The notes: generated from the letters alone by a model not told the origin. Counted from the stretch's first letter, positions 39,734-48,418 are shown. The stretch: 64,000 bases of DNA from Nocardia suismassiliense (GCF_900269665.1 NZ_LT985361.1:8262389-8326388), one strand, 5' to 3'. Translations and numbers: made by a program.

Positions 39734-40051
39734 TCAGTCGACGTTCTGGCACTCCACGGCGATCTGGTGAAATCCGCACCCGTCTTTCTGATACGCGACG
39801 ACGCACACCCTGCCGCGCCCGATGCCGTTGACGATCCAGCTCGGATCCGCCTCGGTCGGCGACGACGCGAGATCGCGGTCGATGCCCGGCCCCGCGAAGC
39901 TGAGAAATCCGACGAAGCCCTGCCCGATCGCCGAAACCTGGTAGCCGTCGGCGCCGCCGACCACGCACAGACCGACCGGCGATCCGGCCTGCTGGCCTGC
40001 GACACCCGCCTGCGCCGTGGTCATCGGTGCCATACCCATCGCACCGATCAC
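39734..40051 (-). CDS. hypothetical protein, start uncertain
   Basis: A 105-residue frame from GTG 40051, rich in Gly, Ala and Val (GSPVGLCVVGGADGYQVSAI), with a C-terminal half containing SFAGPGIDRDLASSPTEADP and two cysteines in GCGFHQIAVECQNVD. In-frame coding-like sequence (INADHTGSTADLVEAVIGAM) continues upstream of the GTG for at least 30 codons but contains no start codon before a TAG at about 40167. The true start may therefore be unusual, or the N-terminus lost. No family recognised. Confidence 0.4.
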   Translation of the reverse strand: MIGAMGMAPMTTAQAGVAGQQAGSPVGLCVVGGADGYQVSAIGQGFVGFLSFAGPGIDRDLASSPTEADPSWIVNGIGRGRVCVVAYQKDGCGFHQIAVECQNVD

Positions 40052-40431
40052 TGCTTCGACGAGATCGGCGGTCGAGCCGGTGTGGTCGGCATTTATATTC
40101 CCCCACTTGATGTTTCGAGCACAGCTCGCGCTGCGCCACGCGACCGGACAGGTTGCTCCATCCTACGGCTCCAGCACGGCTGTGACCGTGGTCACAGCAC
40201 CGGCGTTTCGGCCGTAGCATGGTGGGTTCGGACCACGCATTCGCGCTGCGCGCACGTGGGTAAACTCACGTTCGTGCAGCGCAATGCAGGTGTGCTACCA
40301 GGAAGGTCGAGCGTGCGATCGTTGAGGGCCCACCGCGGCGCCGGTGTCGTTGTCTCCCGCAGGTCCGTCGGCGACCTGCGCATCGCCCATGGGCGGCCCC
40401 GAATTTCGCGCGGCACCGCGCGGTGCTGCTT
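40052..40431. promoter_or_regulatory. intergenic region with CRP-like site, upstream of rnc
   Basis: 380 bp between the divergent hypothetical gene and rnc. TGTGACCGTGGTCACA at 40181-40196 is a perfect match to the CRP consensus TGTGA-N6-TCACA. The remaining sequence contains no recognised gene, and no terminator is seen. Confidence 0.55.
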
Positions 40432-41163
40432 ATGACCGACGAACCCGGTGCGTACCGCAGCGCGAACTCCGACGACCACACGGATCTGATTGCCGCGCTC
40501 GGTGTTCCACTCGACGACGAACTTCTGACCTTGGCATTGACGCACCGGTCGTACGCCTACGAGAACGGCGGCATGCCGACCAACGAACGACTGGAGTTCC
40601 TGGGCGATTCGGTCCTGGGGCTCAGCGTCACCGAATACCTCTATCTGCGGCATCCGCAACGCACCGAAGGTGACCTGGCCAAGATCCGATCCCGGGTGGT
40701 CAACATGCACGCGTGCGCCGAGGTCGCCCGCAGCCTCGGCCCCGGCGGTCTCGGACCGCACCTGCTGCTCGGCCGCGGCGAGGAACTGACCGGCGGCCGC
40801 GACAAGACCAGCATCCTGGCCGACGGCATGGAGTCGCTGCTCGGCGCGGTGCACCTGCAGCACGGCATCGGCGTCGCCCGCACCGTGGTGCTGCGGCTGT
40901 TCGACGATCTGCTGCAGCGCGCCGCCAAGATGGGCGCGGGCCTCGACTGGAAAACCAGCCTGCAGGAGTACACCGCCGAGCACAGCCTCGGCGTCCCCAC
41001 CTACGAGATCACGTCCACCGGCCCGGATCACGACAAGGAATTCACCGCGACGGCAGTGGTCGGCGGCGTGGCCTACGGCAAAGGGGTGGGGCGCTCGAAA
41101 AAGGAAGCGGAGCAGAACGCCGCCGCTGCCGCTTACGCTGCCCTCGCGCCGGACAGCGAGTGA
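40432..41163 (+). CDS. rnc: ribonuclease III
   Basis: A double-stranded RNA endonuclease of 243 residues that processes rRNA precursors and structured mRNAs. The RNase III domain has the signature NERLEFLGDSVLG (51-63) with catalytic acids E55 and D59, and a second acidic set near DGMESLLGAV. The dsRNA-binding domain occupies about 165-240 (DWKTSLQEYTAEH at its start, KKEAEQNAAAAAYAAL at its end). ATG 40432 is used. No good ribosome site is visible. The usual actinobacterial neighbours (DUF177, rpmF, mutM, smc) are absent here, so this may be a relocated or second copy. Confidence 0.9.
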   Translation: MTDEPGAYRSANSDDHTDLIAALGVPLDDELLTLALTHRSYAYENGGMPTNERLEFLGDSVLGLSVTEYLYLRHPQRTEGDLAKIRSRVVNMHACAEVARSLGPGGLGPHLLLGRGEELTGGRDKTSILADGMESLLGAVHLQHGIGVARTVVLRLFDDLLQRAAKMGAGLDWKTSLQEYTAEHSLGVPTYEITSTGPDHDKEFTATAVVGGVAYGKGVGRSKKEAEQNAAAAAYAALAPDSE

Positions 41164-41232
41164 CACTGGCGCGTCACATTGCCGAACCTGCGTAGACGCG
41201 CCTGAGACCTGCTGTACCGCAGCCGGTCCGAA

Positions 41233-41499
41233 TCAGGTCTTCTCGGTCCGCCCGTCCGGCTCGGCCTCGTCGGGCCGGGTGGTGATGCCGCGCTCGGTCC
41301 CCTCGTCGGCCTCCTGGTCCGGCTCCGGGTGGTCCGGCTCGAAGGTCGCGGGCAGCTTCTTCAGGTGCTTGTTCATCGAACGAACCAGCAGCACCGTGCC
41401 CGCGAGCAGGATCAGAATGATGAAGAACCCGAGCGGGGAGGCCTTGCCGAACTCCGGCCCGGTCGGGGTGCCGGGGGTCTGGGCGAGCAGAACCAGCAT
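41233..41499 (-). CDS. small single-pass membrane protein (Rv1083-like)
   Basis: An 88-residue protein with one transmembrane helix (about residues 23-40, LGFFIILILLAGTVLLV), a short outer N-terminus with a proline/threonine stretch, and a cytosolic acidic tail rich in Glu and Asp. It starts at ATG 41499, one base overlapping the mca stop (TGATG), so the two are translationally coupled. The same pair, mca and Rv1083, occurs in M. tuberculosis. A membrane anchor or partner role for mycothiol detoxification is plausible but unproven. Confidence 0.78.
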   Translation of the reverse strand: MLVLLAQTPGTPTGPEFGKASPLGFFIILILLAGTVLLVRSMNKHLKKLPATFEPDHPEPDQEADEGTERGITTRPDEAEPDGRTEKT

Positions 41500-42383
41500 C
41501 ACCGCTGCTCGTCTTCGATGCCGGCGAACAGGTCGGTCTCCGGCAGCGCCGTCTTGACCCTGGTCTTGGCCAGCTCGAACTCCTCGGTCGGCCAGAGCCG
41601 CTGCTGCAGCTCGAGCGGGATGGCGAAGAACGCGCCGTTCGGGTCGATCTGGGTGGCGTGCGCGCGCAGGGCGTCGTCGCGCTGCGGGAAGTACTTGGCG
41701 CAGTCGATCTGGGTGGTGACCCTGGAGAACACGTCGCCGCGCTCCGGGACGTACTTGCGCATCCGGTCCAGCCACTCCTGCAGCGGGAACGGCTCACCCA
41801 TCCGCTCGTACTCCTCGGCGAAGACTTCCATGCGCCGGGCGGTGAACCCGTGGTCGTAGTACAGCTTCAGCGGCGTCCACGGCTCGCCCGCGTCGGGGAA
41901 CCGCGCCGGGTCGCCCGCCGCGTCGAACGCGGCGACCGATACCTCGTGGCAGCGGATGTGGTCCGGGTGCGGGTAGCCGCCCAGCTCGTCGTAGGTCGTC
42001 ATCACGTGCGGCTTGAACTCGCGCACCACCCGGACCAGCGCCTCGGTGGACTCCTCCAGCGGCACCGTCGCGAAACTGCCCTCCGGCAGTGGCGGCAGCG
42101 GATCACCCTCCGGCAGACCGGAATCGACGAATCCGAGCCAGTGCTGGCGCACGCCGAGCGCACGCGCCGCGGCGGCCATCTCCTCGCGGCGGATCTCGTC
42201 GATCCGGTCGAGGACACCGGGGGTGTCCATCGCGGGGTTCAGGATGCTGCCACGTTCGCCACCGGTCAGCGTCACGATGAGGACGTCGTGTCCTTCGTCG
42301 GCATACCGGGCGGTCGTCGCGGCACCCTTACTGGATTCGTCGTCGGGGTGGGCATGCACCGCCATGAGGCGAAGGCCACTCAC
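41499..42383 (-). CDS. mca: mycothiol S-conjugate amidase
   Basis: A zinc amidase of 294 residues that cleaves mycothiol adducts of toxins to release mercapturic acids for export. It belongs to the LmbE/PIG-L fold. The zinc motif HAHPDDE (10-16) begins the protein and HPDH near the middle supplies the last ligand. I start at GTG 42383, giving VSGLRLMAVHAHPDDE, the usual Mca N-terminus; the longer open frame covers the divergent promoter. Together with the TIGR03086 protein it shows that this organism uses mycothiol rather than glutathione. It is divergent from the DUF4307 gene, as Rv1082/Rv1081c are. Confidence 0.93.
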   Translation of the reverse strand: MSGLRLMAVHAHPDDESSKGAATTARYADEGHDVLIVTLTGGERGSILNPAMDTPGVLDRIDEIRREEMAAAARALGVRQHWLGFVDSGLPEGDPLPPLPEGSFATVPLEESTEALVRVVREFKPHVMTTYDELGGYPHPDHIRCHEVSVAAFDAAGDPARFPDAGEPWTPLKLYYDHGFTARRMEVFAEEYERMGEPFPLQEWLDRMRKYVPERGDVFSRVTTQIDCAKYFPQRDDALRAHATQIDPNGAFFAIPLELQQRLWPTEEFELAKTRVKTALPETDLFAGIEDEQR

Positions 42384-42482
42384 GTCTCGTTCACCATCGC
42401 TCTCGCTCGCGGGTGTCTGGTCTTCGTTCCCTATAGTTCCATTCGACCGACTTTTGTTCCGACGTACCCCCCGGGAGCGACC

Positions 42483-42980
42483 TTGAGCCAGCGCGATGAA
42501 ACCTCGCCCGGTGCCGACGCGCCCGATGAATCCGCGGCCGCTGCTGAAGTCACGGTCCCGGCGACGCATAACAGGCCGACCGACCGGTACGGCACCAAAC
42601 CGCCGGTCGACCGCCGCTGGCTGCCGGTCGCGCTCAGCCTGGCCGTGGTGTTGCTCGGCTGCGGCATCGCCTACATCGGCTACCAGAAGTACGGCCCCAA
42701 GGACATCGAGTCCGAACAACTGGGCTACGTCGTGGTCGACGACTCGACGATGGCGATCCGGATCAAGGTCACCCGCAAAGATCCCGCACAGCCCGTGGTG
42801 TGCTTCGTCCGGGCCATGGCGCGCGACAGTGTCGAGGTCGGCCGTCGAGAGGTCCTGATCGCCCCGTCTACCAGCGGCACGATCGAGCAGACCACCACGG
42901 TCAAGGCGTCCTCGCGACCGGCGTCGAGCAGTATCTACGGCTGCAGTGCCGAGGTGCCCAGCTATCTTCGAGCAGGGTGA
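42483..42980 (+). CDS. DUF4307 membrane-anchored protein (Rv1081c-like)
   Basis: A 165-residue single-pass protein: a polar cytosolic N-terminus (about 45 residues), one transmembrane helix (WLPVALSLAVVLLGCGIAYI, about 47-66), and an extracytoplasmic beta-sandwich-like domain with two cysteines (VVCFVRAM and YGCSAEV) that may pair. The start is TTG 42483 behind GGGAG; no ATG fits. It is divergent from mca and upstream of greA. Function unknown. Confidence 0.8.
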   Translation: MSQRDETSPGADAPDESAAAAEVTVPATHNRPTDRYGTKPPVDRRWLPVALSLAVVLLGCGIAYIGYQKYGPKDIESEQLGYVVVDDSTMAIRIKVTRKDPAQPVVCFVRAMARDSVEVGRREVLIAPSTSGTIEQTTTVKASSRPASSSIYGCSAEVPSYLRAG

Positions 42981-43046
42981 TTTGCCGCTTTTGCCGCAGC
43001 GGTTGTCCTCGAAATTAACTCCGACCTGCACGTTTGTGATTCATGC

Positions 43047-43279
43047 TAAAATGGCCTGATACACGGTTCCGGGGTTCGGAGCCGTGTTTGCTGCATTGGC
43101 GGCCAGCGCTATCTGTTCCGGGTTACGAGCTTTGTCCGGAACCGGGTCTGTCGGGGTTCGATGAACTTCCCAGGATCGCTCTAGCCGTCGACTGGTGCGT
43201 GCCCGCCCCACGGGTGGGTACTGCGGCAGTTATCAGGGAATCCCGGCCCGCCGGGAACAACTACTAGGGAGTGATCGAG
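43047..43279 (+). promoter_or_regulatory. greA promoter and structured leader
   Basis: A TAAAAT box at 43047-43052 is a good -10 candidate. The 230-base stretch from there to the greA start has no gene but two hairpins: 43062-43071 with 43077-43086 (one G-U), and 43115-43121 with 43136-43142, plus further GGTTCGG-type elements. A long structured 5' leader suggests attenuation or RNA-level control of greA. Confidence 0.5.
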
Positions 43280-43774
43280 ATGACTGAGACGCAAGTGACT
43301 TGGCTGACCCCGGAGTCGCACGACAGGCTCAAGGGCGAACTCGATGCGCTCATCGCCAATCGTCCCGTTATCGCTGCCGAGATCAACGAACGCCGTGAAG
43401 AGGGCGACCTCAAGGAGAACGGCGGATACCACGCCGCGCGCGAGGAGCAGGGTCAGCAGGAGGCGCGTATTCGCCAGCTGCAGGAGCTGCTGAACAACGC
43501 CAAGGTCGGCGTCGCGCCCACCAAGTCCGGCGTCGCACTGCCCGGCTCGGTCGTCAAGGTCTACTACGACGGCGACGAGTCCGACACCGAGACCTTCCTC
43601 ATCGCCACCCGCGAAGAGGGCCTGAACGACTCCAAGCTGGAGACCTACTCGCCGGCCTCCCCGCTCGGCGGCGCGCTGATCGACGCGAAGGTCGGCGACA
43701 CGCGCGAGTACACCCTGCCCAACGGCAAGACCATGAAGGTCACCCTGGTCAGCGCGGAGCCGTACCACAGCTGA
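43280..43774 (+). CDS. greA: transcription elongation factor GreA
   Basis: Rescues backtracked RNA polymerase by stimulating transcript cleavage. A 164-residue protein: N-terminal antiparallel coiled coil (about 10-75) whose tip carries the acidic pair in RREEGDLKENGGYH, and a C-terminal FKBP-like domain ending MKVTLVSAEPYHS. The ATG at 43280 follows GGGAG by 8 bases; the open frame begins three codons earlier. It matches Rv1080c in position. It has its own promoter and leader upstream, and a strong bidirectional terminator separates it from metB. Confidence 0.95.
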   Translation: MTETQVTWLTPESHDRLKGELDALIANRPVIAAEINERREEGDLKENGGYHAAREEQGQQEARIRQLQELLNNAKVGVAPTKSGVALPGSVVKVYYDGDESDTETFLIATREEGLNDSKLETYSPASPLGGALIDAKVGDTREYTLPNGKTMKVTLVSAEPYHS

Positions 43775-43866
43775 CGCGTTCGGCCGTCGCGCTGCGTGCC
43801 TTCCCGGACGCAGCGGCGCGCAGCTCGGCAGCGCACGCCACGGCCGAGTTCTTCCCCTGAGACACG

Positions 43867-43900
43867 AACGGCCGCACCCGGATTCCAGGTGCGGCCGTTT
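43867..43900. terminator. bidirectional terminator between greA and metB
   Basis: Perfect 12-bp stem (43867-43878 with 43888-43899), 9-base loop, then TTTCGTC on the plus strand. It lies between the convergent stops of greA (43774) and metB (43919). Confidence 0.75.
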
Positions 43901-43918
43901 CGTCATGTCCGTGGGTTC

Positions 43919-45064
43919 CTAGCCGCCGAGCGCCTGCTCGATATCGGCCAGCAGGTCGGCGGCGTCCTCGATGCCGACCGACAGCCGCACCAGATCCGCG
44001 GGCACCTCCAGCACGGAGCCTTCGGTGGACGCGTGCGTCATCGCGGCCGGGTGCTCGATCAGTGACTCCACCCCGCCGAGCGACTCGGCCAGCGTGAACA
44101 CCTTGGTGCGCGAGCAGAAGTCGCGGGCCGCGTCCGGACCGCCGTGCAACCGCACCGAGATCATGCCGCCGAACCGGCGCATCTGCTTGGCGGCGACCGC
44201 GTGGCCGGGGTGCTCCGGCAGGCCGGGGTAGATCACCTGGGAGATCGCCGGATGCCGGGACAGGAACTCGGCGAGCGTCTCCGCGTTGTCGCAGTGCCGG
44301 TCCATCCGCACGGCCAGGGTCTTGGTGCCGCGCAGGGTGAGGAAGGCGTCGAACGGGCCGGGCACCGCGCCCGCGCCGTTCTGCAGGAAGGCGAACGCCG
44401 CGTCGAGTTCGGGGTCGTTGGTGATCAACGCGCCGCCGACCACATCGGAGTGACCGCCGAGGTACTTGGTGGTCGAGTGGGTGACGATGTCGGCGCCGAG
44501 CAGCAGCGGCTGCTGCAGGTACGGGGTGGCGAAGGTGTTGTCCACCACCAGTTTCGCGCCCGCGCCGTGCGCGATATCGGCCAGCGCCGGGATGTCACCG
44601 ATACTGAGCAGCGGGTTGGTCGGGGTCTCGACCCACACCAGCTTGGTGTTCGGTCGGATCGCCGCGCGCATCTCGTCTACGTCGAAGACGTGTGCGGGCG
44701 AGTGCTCGATGCCCCACTGGCTGAACACCTTGTCGATCAGCCGGAAGGTGCCGCCGTACGCGTCGTCCGGGATGACGATGTGGTCACCGGGGCGCAGCGT
44801 GGCGCGAATGGCACAGTCCGTGGCGGCCATGCCGGAGGCGAATGCCCTGCCGTAGGTACCGGATTCGAGCGCGGCGAGGTTGGCTTCCAGCGCGGACCTG
44901 GTCGGGTTGCCGGTGCGGGCGTACTCGAAACCGCCGCGCAGGCCGCCGACGCCGTCCTGGGCGAACGTCGAACTCGCGTAGATGGGCACGTTCACCGCGC
45001 CGGTCTGCGGGTCGGGATCGAATCCTGCGTGCACGGCCCGTGTGGAGAACCCCAGCTCACTCAT
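43919..45064 (-). CDS. metB: cystathionine gamma-synthase
   Basis: A PLP enzyme of 381 residues joining cysteine to an O-acyl-homoserine to form cystathionine in methionine synthesis (or acting as a gamma-lyase in some members). The PLP lysine is K200 in HSTTKYLGGHSD, and YARTGNPTR with GMAATDCAI is the other cofactor region. The order relative to greA and cbs matches Rv1079. I start at ATG 45064 (MSELGFSTRAVHAG); the frame is open upstream to 45442 but overlaps the acyl-CoA dehydrogenase gene on the other strand. With cbs at 52.7 kb it could complete forward and reverse transsulfuration. Confidence 0.93.
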   Translation of the reverse strand: MSELGFSTRAVHAGFDPDPQTGAVNVPIYASSTFAQDGVGGLRGGFEYARTGNPTRSALEANLAALESGTYGRAFASGMAATDCAIRATLRPGDHIVIPDDAYGGTFRLIDKVFSQWGIEHSPAHVFDVDEMRAAIRPNTKLVWVETPTNPLLSIGDIPALADIAHGAGAKLVVDNTFATPYLQQPLLLGADIVTHSTTKYLGGHSDVVGGALITNDPELDAAFAFLQNGAGAVPGPFDAFLTLRGTKTLAVRMDRHCDNAETLAEFLSRHPAISQVIYPGLPEHPGHAVAAKQMRRFGGMISVRLHGGPDAARDFCSRTKVFTLAESLGGVESLIEHPAAMTHASTEGSVLEVPADLVRLSVGIEDAADLLADIEQALGG

Positions 45065-45250
45065 AATGGCCAGCCTAATCAGGGGCGATTTCTGGGCAAC
45101 CCCCTGGTGCTCCACAGTTGACGCGTGTCCGGCATTCGTCCGATGAATCCGATCTAGTTCCGCAGCTGAGCCCGTTGCACCGAAAATTTTCCGAGAAGCA
45201 CCTGCGGTGACCATGATCTCACCGGCACCTTCCCCATTTAGGCTTAGCGC

Positions 45251-46426
45251 ATGGTGACTGTGGAAGAACTGTTCGCGATCGACTCCCTGCTGTCCGACGA
45301 GGAGCGCGAGATCCGCGATGCCGTCGCGACCTTCGCGAATCAACGCCTGCGACCGCACATCGCGGATTGGTTCGAGGAAGGCACCTTCCCGGCCCGCGAG
45401 ATCGCACCGCAGCTGGGCGAGGTCGGGCTGCTCGGCATGCATCTAGAGGGCTACGGCTGCGCGGGCATGTCGGCCACGATGTACGGGCTGGCCTGCCAGG
45501 AACTGGAGGCGGTCGATTCCGGCGTGCGCAGCATGGTGTCGGTGCAGGGCTCGCTGGCGATGACCGCGATCCACAAGTACGGCTCGGAGGAGCAGAAGCA
45601 GCAGTGGCTGCCGGAGATGGCGGCGGGCCGCGCGCTCGGCTGTTTCGGGCTCACCGAACCCGATTTCGGGTCCAACCCGGGCGGCATGCGGACCAGGGCC
45701 AAGCGCGACGGCACCGACTGGGTGCTCAACGGCTCGAAGATGTGGATCACCAACGGCTCGGTGGCCGATATCGCGGTGGTGTGGGCGCAGACCGAGGACG
45801 AGGGCAAGCAGGTGATCCGCGGCTTCCTGGTGCCGGCCGGGACGCCGGGCTTCAGTGCGCGCGAGATGCACCGCAAGCTGTCGCTGCGCGCCTCGGTGAC
45901 CGCCGAACTGGACTTCGACGATGTTCGGCTGCCCGCCGACGCCGTGCTGCCCGAGTCGCGCGGACTCGCCTCGCCGCTGGCCTGTCTGAGCGAGGCGCGG
46001 TTCGGAATCATCTTCGGCGCGCTCGGCGCGGCCCGCGACTGCCTGGCCGCGACCATCGATTACGCGCGCACCCGCGAGGTTTTCGACAAGCCGCTGGCCG
46101 CGTATCAGCTGACGCAGGCGAAGCTGGCGAACATGGCCCTGGAATTCGGCAAGGGTCAGCTGCTCGCCGTGCACCTCGGCCGGTTGAAGGACCGTGGCGT
46201 GGTGACACCGGAGCAGGTGAGCGCCGGGAAGCTGAACAGCACCAGGGAGGCCATCGCGATCGCCCGCGAGTGCCGCACCATTCTGGGCGCGAACGGCATC
46301 ACGCTGGACTATCCGGTGCTGCGCCACGCGAACAACCTGGAGTCGGTGCTCACCTACGAGGGCACGGCGGAGGTGCATCAGCTCGTGCTCGGGCGGGCGC
46401 TGACCGACGCCAACGCCTTCCGGTGA
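45251..46426 (+). CDS. acyl-CoA dehydrogenase, glutaryl-CoA dehydrogenase-like
   Basis: An FAD enzyme of 391 residues oxidising an acyl-CoA to the 2-enoyl form. The catalytic base is Glu370 in TYEGTAEVH, and FAD/substrate loops are CFGLTEPDFGSNPGG and MWITNGS. Both the position of the glutamate and the sequence around it resemble glutaryl-CoA dehydrogenases, whose reaction also decarboxylates, but substrate choice cannot be read with certainty. It is a stand-alone gene divergent from metB, with start ATG 45251. It is not part of the M. tuberculosis gene order at this site, so it is a lineage-specific insert. Confidence 0.9.
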   Translation: MVTVEELFAIDSLLSDEEREIRDAVATFANQRLRPHIADWFEEGTFPAREIAPQLGEVGLLGMHLEGYGCAGMSATMYGLACQELEAVDSGVRSMVSVQGSLAMTAIHKYGSEEQKQQWLPEMAAGRALGCFGLTEPDFGSNPGGMRTRAKRDGTDWVLNGSKMWITNGSVADIAVVWAQTEDEGKQVIRGFLVPAGTPGFSAREMHRKLSLRASVTAELDFDDVRLPADAVLPESRGLASPLACLSEARFGIIFGALGAARDCLAATIDYARTREVFDKPLAAYQLTQAKLANMALEFGKGQLLAVHLGRLKDRGVVTPEQVSAGKLNSTREAIAIARECRTILGANGITLDYPVLRHANNLESVLTYEGTAEVHQLVLGRALTDANAFR

Positions 46427-46639
46427 CGCCGTCCATGGATTGAACGCAACGCTCGGCCACCGTGCGTTCGGCCGCACCGAATTCGTACCGGTCGGTCGCG
46501 TTTATGAATGGTCGCGGCGAACCGGTTCTGCCCCAATGATTTTCGTGCGGACAATTTGCTGGAACGCACTTTTCCGGCAAAACCGACTGGGTGAAGCGTC
46601 ACAGTTCTATAAAGACTCGCCGGTTGCTAGCATAGGAAC

Positions 46640-47014
46640 ATGTTTCTGCTAGGCCCCGCGTTGCTCGAAGTGTCGGCGCGCAAGATTTTGAACCGCCTGC
46701 ACAAGACGCACGGGGTACCGGCGCTTGCCGCGGCCGCGGAGCTGCCCGCGCTGTCGGCGGCGCTGGATCAGCACGCCGCCGCGGTGCGCGACATCCTCAC
46801 GCTCGGTGTCGAGGAATCCGCGCGCATTCCGGTGAGTGTGCTGCTCGCCGGCTACGCACGCGGACTGCTCGATCACGTGCGCGAGGTCGCGGCCGATCGC
46901 GGTGCGCCGATGACCGGCGCGGTACCGGACGATCTCGGCAGCTGGGCGAACGCCGACTGGGTGCAGTTGCGCCTGGCGAGCGTGTGCCTGCACCCGTCTC
47001 TGCAGCCCGCCTGA
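46640..47014 (+). CDS. small conserved helical protein, unknown function
   Basis: A 124-residue, Ala/Leu-rich helical protein starting MFLLGPALLEVSARKILNRL, with HAAAVRDILTLG in the middle and ending VCLHPSLQPA. It has no signal peptide or clear membrane helix. The layout reminds me of the DUF6401 proteins of actinobacteria, but I would not rely on that. ATG 46640 has AGGA only two bases away, so the exact start is uncertain. TATAAA at about 46611 could be a promoter element. A bidirectional terminator follows. Confidence 0.6.
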   Translation: MFLLGPALLEVSARKILNRLHKTHGVPALAAAAELPALSAALDQHAAAVRDILTLGVEESARIPVSVLLAGYARGLLDHVREVAADRGAPMTGAVPDDLGSWANADWVQLRLASVCLHPSLQPA

Positions 47015-47028
47015 CGGGCAATAGAACA

Positions 47029-47069
47029 AACGCGTCCGCCGGAGGCCGAGAGCCCACGGCGGACGCGTT
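47029..47069. terminator. bidirectional 13-bp hairpin terminator
   Basis: Arms 47029-47041 and 47057-47069 are perfect complements around 15 bases, between the convergent stops at 47014 and 47094. AACAAA on the left edge gives a short U-run on the reverse transcript. Confidence 0.7.
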
Positions 47070-47093
47070 CGTCATTCGAACCGAGCAGGGTGC

Positions 47094-47969
47094 CTAGCGC
47101 CGGTCGCCCGGATCGCGGTACCCCATGTACTCACCGGACTGCTCGTACGAGCCGCCACCACCCTGCATCGCACCCTGATCCCACTGCTGTTGCTGCGCAT
47201 GCTGACCACGGGTGGCCTGCTGATCCATCCACAGCTGCTCCCGCGAGGCATCCTCGCGACCACGCGAGTAGGCCTCGGCGTGCCCCTTGACCGCGGGCAT
47301 CTCCTCTTCCAGCCCGCTCAGCCAGTTCTCCCAGCGCTGCTGCATCGGGCGAACCATACCGCCGCCAACGCCGACCACCAGGATGCCGCCGATGGTGGCC
47401 AGCACGGTGATCAGGATCGGCATGGTGACCGACATGGCCACCCCGATCTGGTTCAGCGCGGCGACGATGCCGACGCCCCAGATGAACACCGCGGCGATCC
47501 GGCCGATCATCGCGCCGTAGGACAGCCCGCCGAGCATGTTGCCGACCAGGTCACGCACCGCGGAGGCGATGGCGCCCGCGATAACCACGATGATGATCGC
47601 GACTGCGGCCTTCGGCAGCCAGGAGACGATGCCGTCGAGCAGATCGCTCACCGGATTCGGACCGAAGACGCCGAAGCCGAGCTGCAGCGCGATCAGCAGG
47701 ATCGCGTAGTAGGCCAGCTTCGCCAGCAGATCGGAGGCGTCGTAGCGGCTGCGCGACATCATCTGCTTGAGCCCGCCACGCTCGACCAGGCGATCGAAGC
47801 CGAGCCGGTCGAGCACCTTGTCCACGATCGTCGATACGACCTTCGCGACGATCCAGCCGATGAGCAAGATGACGATGAATCCGGCCAGCTTGGGGACGAA
47901 CGTGGCCACCGAACTCCACGCGTCCGAGAACCCCTTCTGGAAATCGATAGCCAAACTGGAGGTGTACAT
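47094..47969 (-). CDS. mechanosensitive-channel-related membrane protein
   Basis: A protein of about 291 residues with five hydrophobic helices. It carries repeats of the conserved TM-helix type (FIVILLIGWIVAKVVSTIVDKVLDRLGFDRLVERGG and a second copy around AAVAIIIVVIAGAIASAVRDLVGNML, quoted here by position at about 32-67 and 122-147), but lacks the MscS beta-domain, so it is a channel-like scaffold of unknown gating. The C-terminal 60 residues are Gln/Gly-rich and soluble. I favour ATG 47969, six bases after AAGGG, over the ATG two codons earlier. Stand-alone gene. Confidence 0.75.
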   Translation of the reverse strand: MYTSSLAIDFQKGFSDAWSSVATFVPKLAGFIVILLIGWIVAKVVSTIVDKVLDRLGFDRLVERGGLKQMMSRSRYDASDLLAKLAYYAILLIALQLGFGVFGPNPVSDLLDGIVSWLPKAAVAIIIVVIAGAIASAVRDLVGNMLGGLSYGAMIGRIAAVFIWGVGIVAALNQIGVAMSVTMPILITVLATIGGILVVGVGGGMVRPMQQRWENWLSGLEEEMPAVKGHAEAYSRGREDASREQLWMDQQATRGQHAQQQQWDQGAMQGGGGSYEQSGEYMGYRDPGDRR

Positions 47970-48322
47970 GCCCATCCCTTCGCTATCCGATTACGCCATG
48001 GCGTTTGCCGAGGCTGCTTCAATGCCGGTTATACCCCTGCTGCATAACTCGAACCATTCGTTTGCAGATAATTTGCCACATTGAGTCATTCGGCGCGACT
48101 ACTCGCACCGCGGCACGCGGACCCGTACTGTCCATGGTCGAAGGCTCCGAACTGGTCGGTCTTCCTCACAATGCGGCCGTACGCGATGCGGAGAAGATTG
48201 TTACGACCTGTCATCGCTGTGCCATCTGAATGTCACCGACACGCCGAGGTGGGTGGCGCACGCTTATCCCGGATCCGGCATCAGGGCAATGCCTCCCGCC
48301 TGACGTCACCCGGAGGAGCACG
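47970..48322. other. intergenic, promoters only
   Basis: About 350 bp between divergent genes. I see no gene. GTTAT and ATAAC arms flank an 11-base loop at about 48028-48048, and a strong ribosome site is at its right edge (GGAGGAG, 48311-48317) for the following short frame. Confidence 0.4.
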
Positions 48323-48418
48323 ATGAACACACAGACCGCCGACCCCATCGGCCGATGGCCGGTCGATCGCGCCGCGATGCGCCACCGCCCGCCGGGAGCC
48401 CGCGATGTTCGTGCGTGA
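48323..48418 (+). CDS. 31-codon leader frame overlapping the DUF4254 start
   Basis: ATG 48323 is preceded by GGAGGAG, the best ribosome site in this area. The frame (MNTQTADPIGRWPVDRA..., ending RDVRA) stops at 48418, 14 bases beyond the start of the DUF4254 gene. The peptide is arginine- and proline-rich with no recognisable domain. It most probably couples ribosomes onto the next gene, or is a small partner peptide. Confidence 0.5.
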   Translation: MNTQTADPIGRWPVDRAAMRHRPPGARDVRA

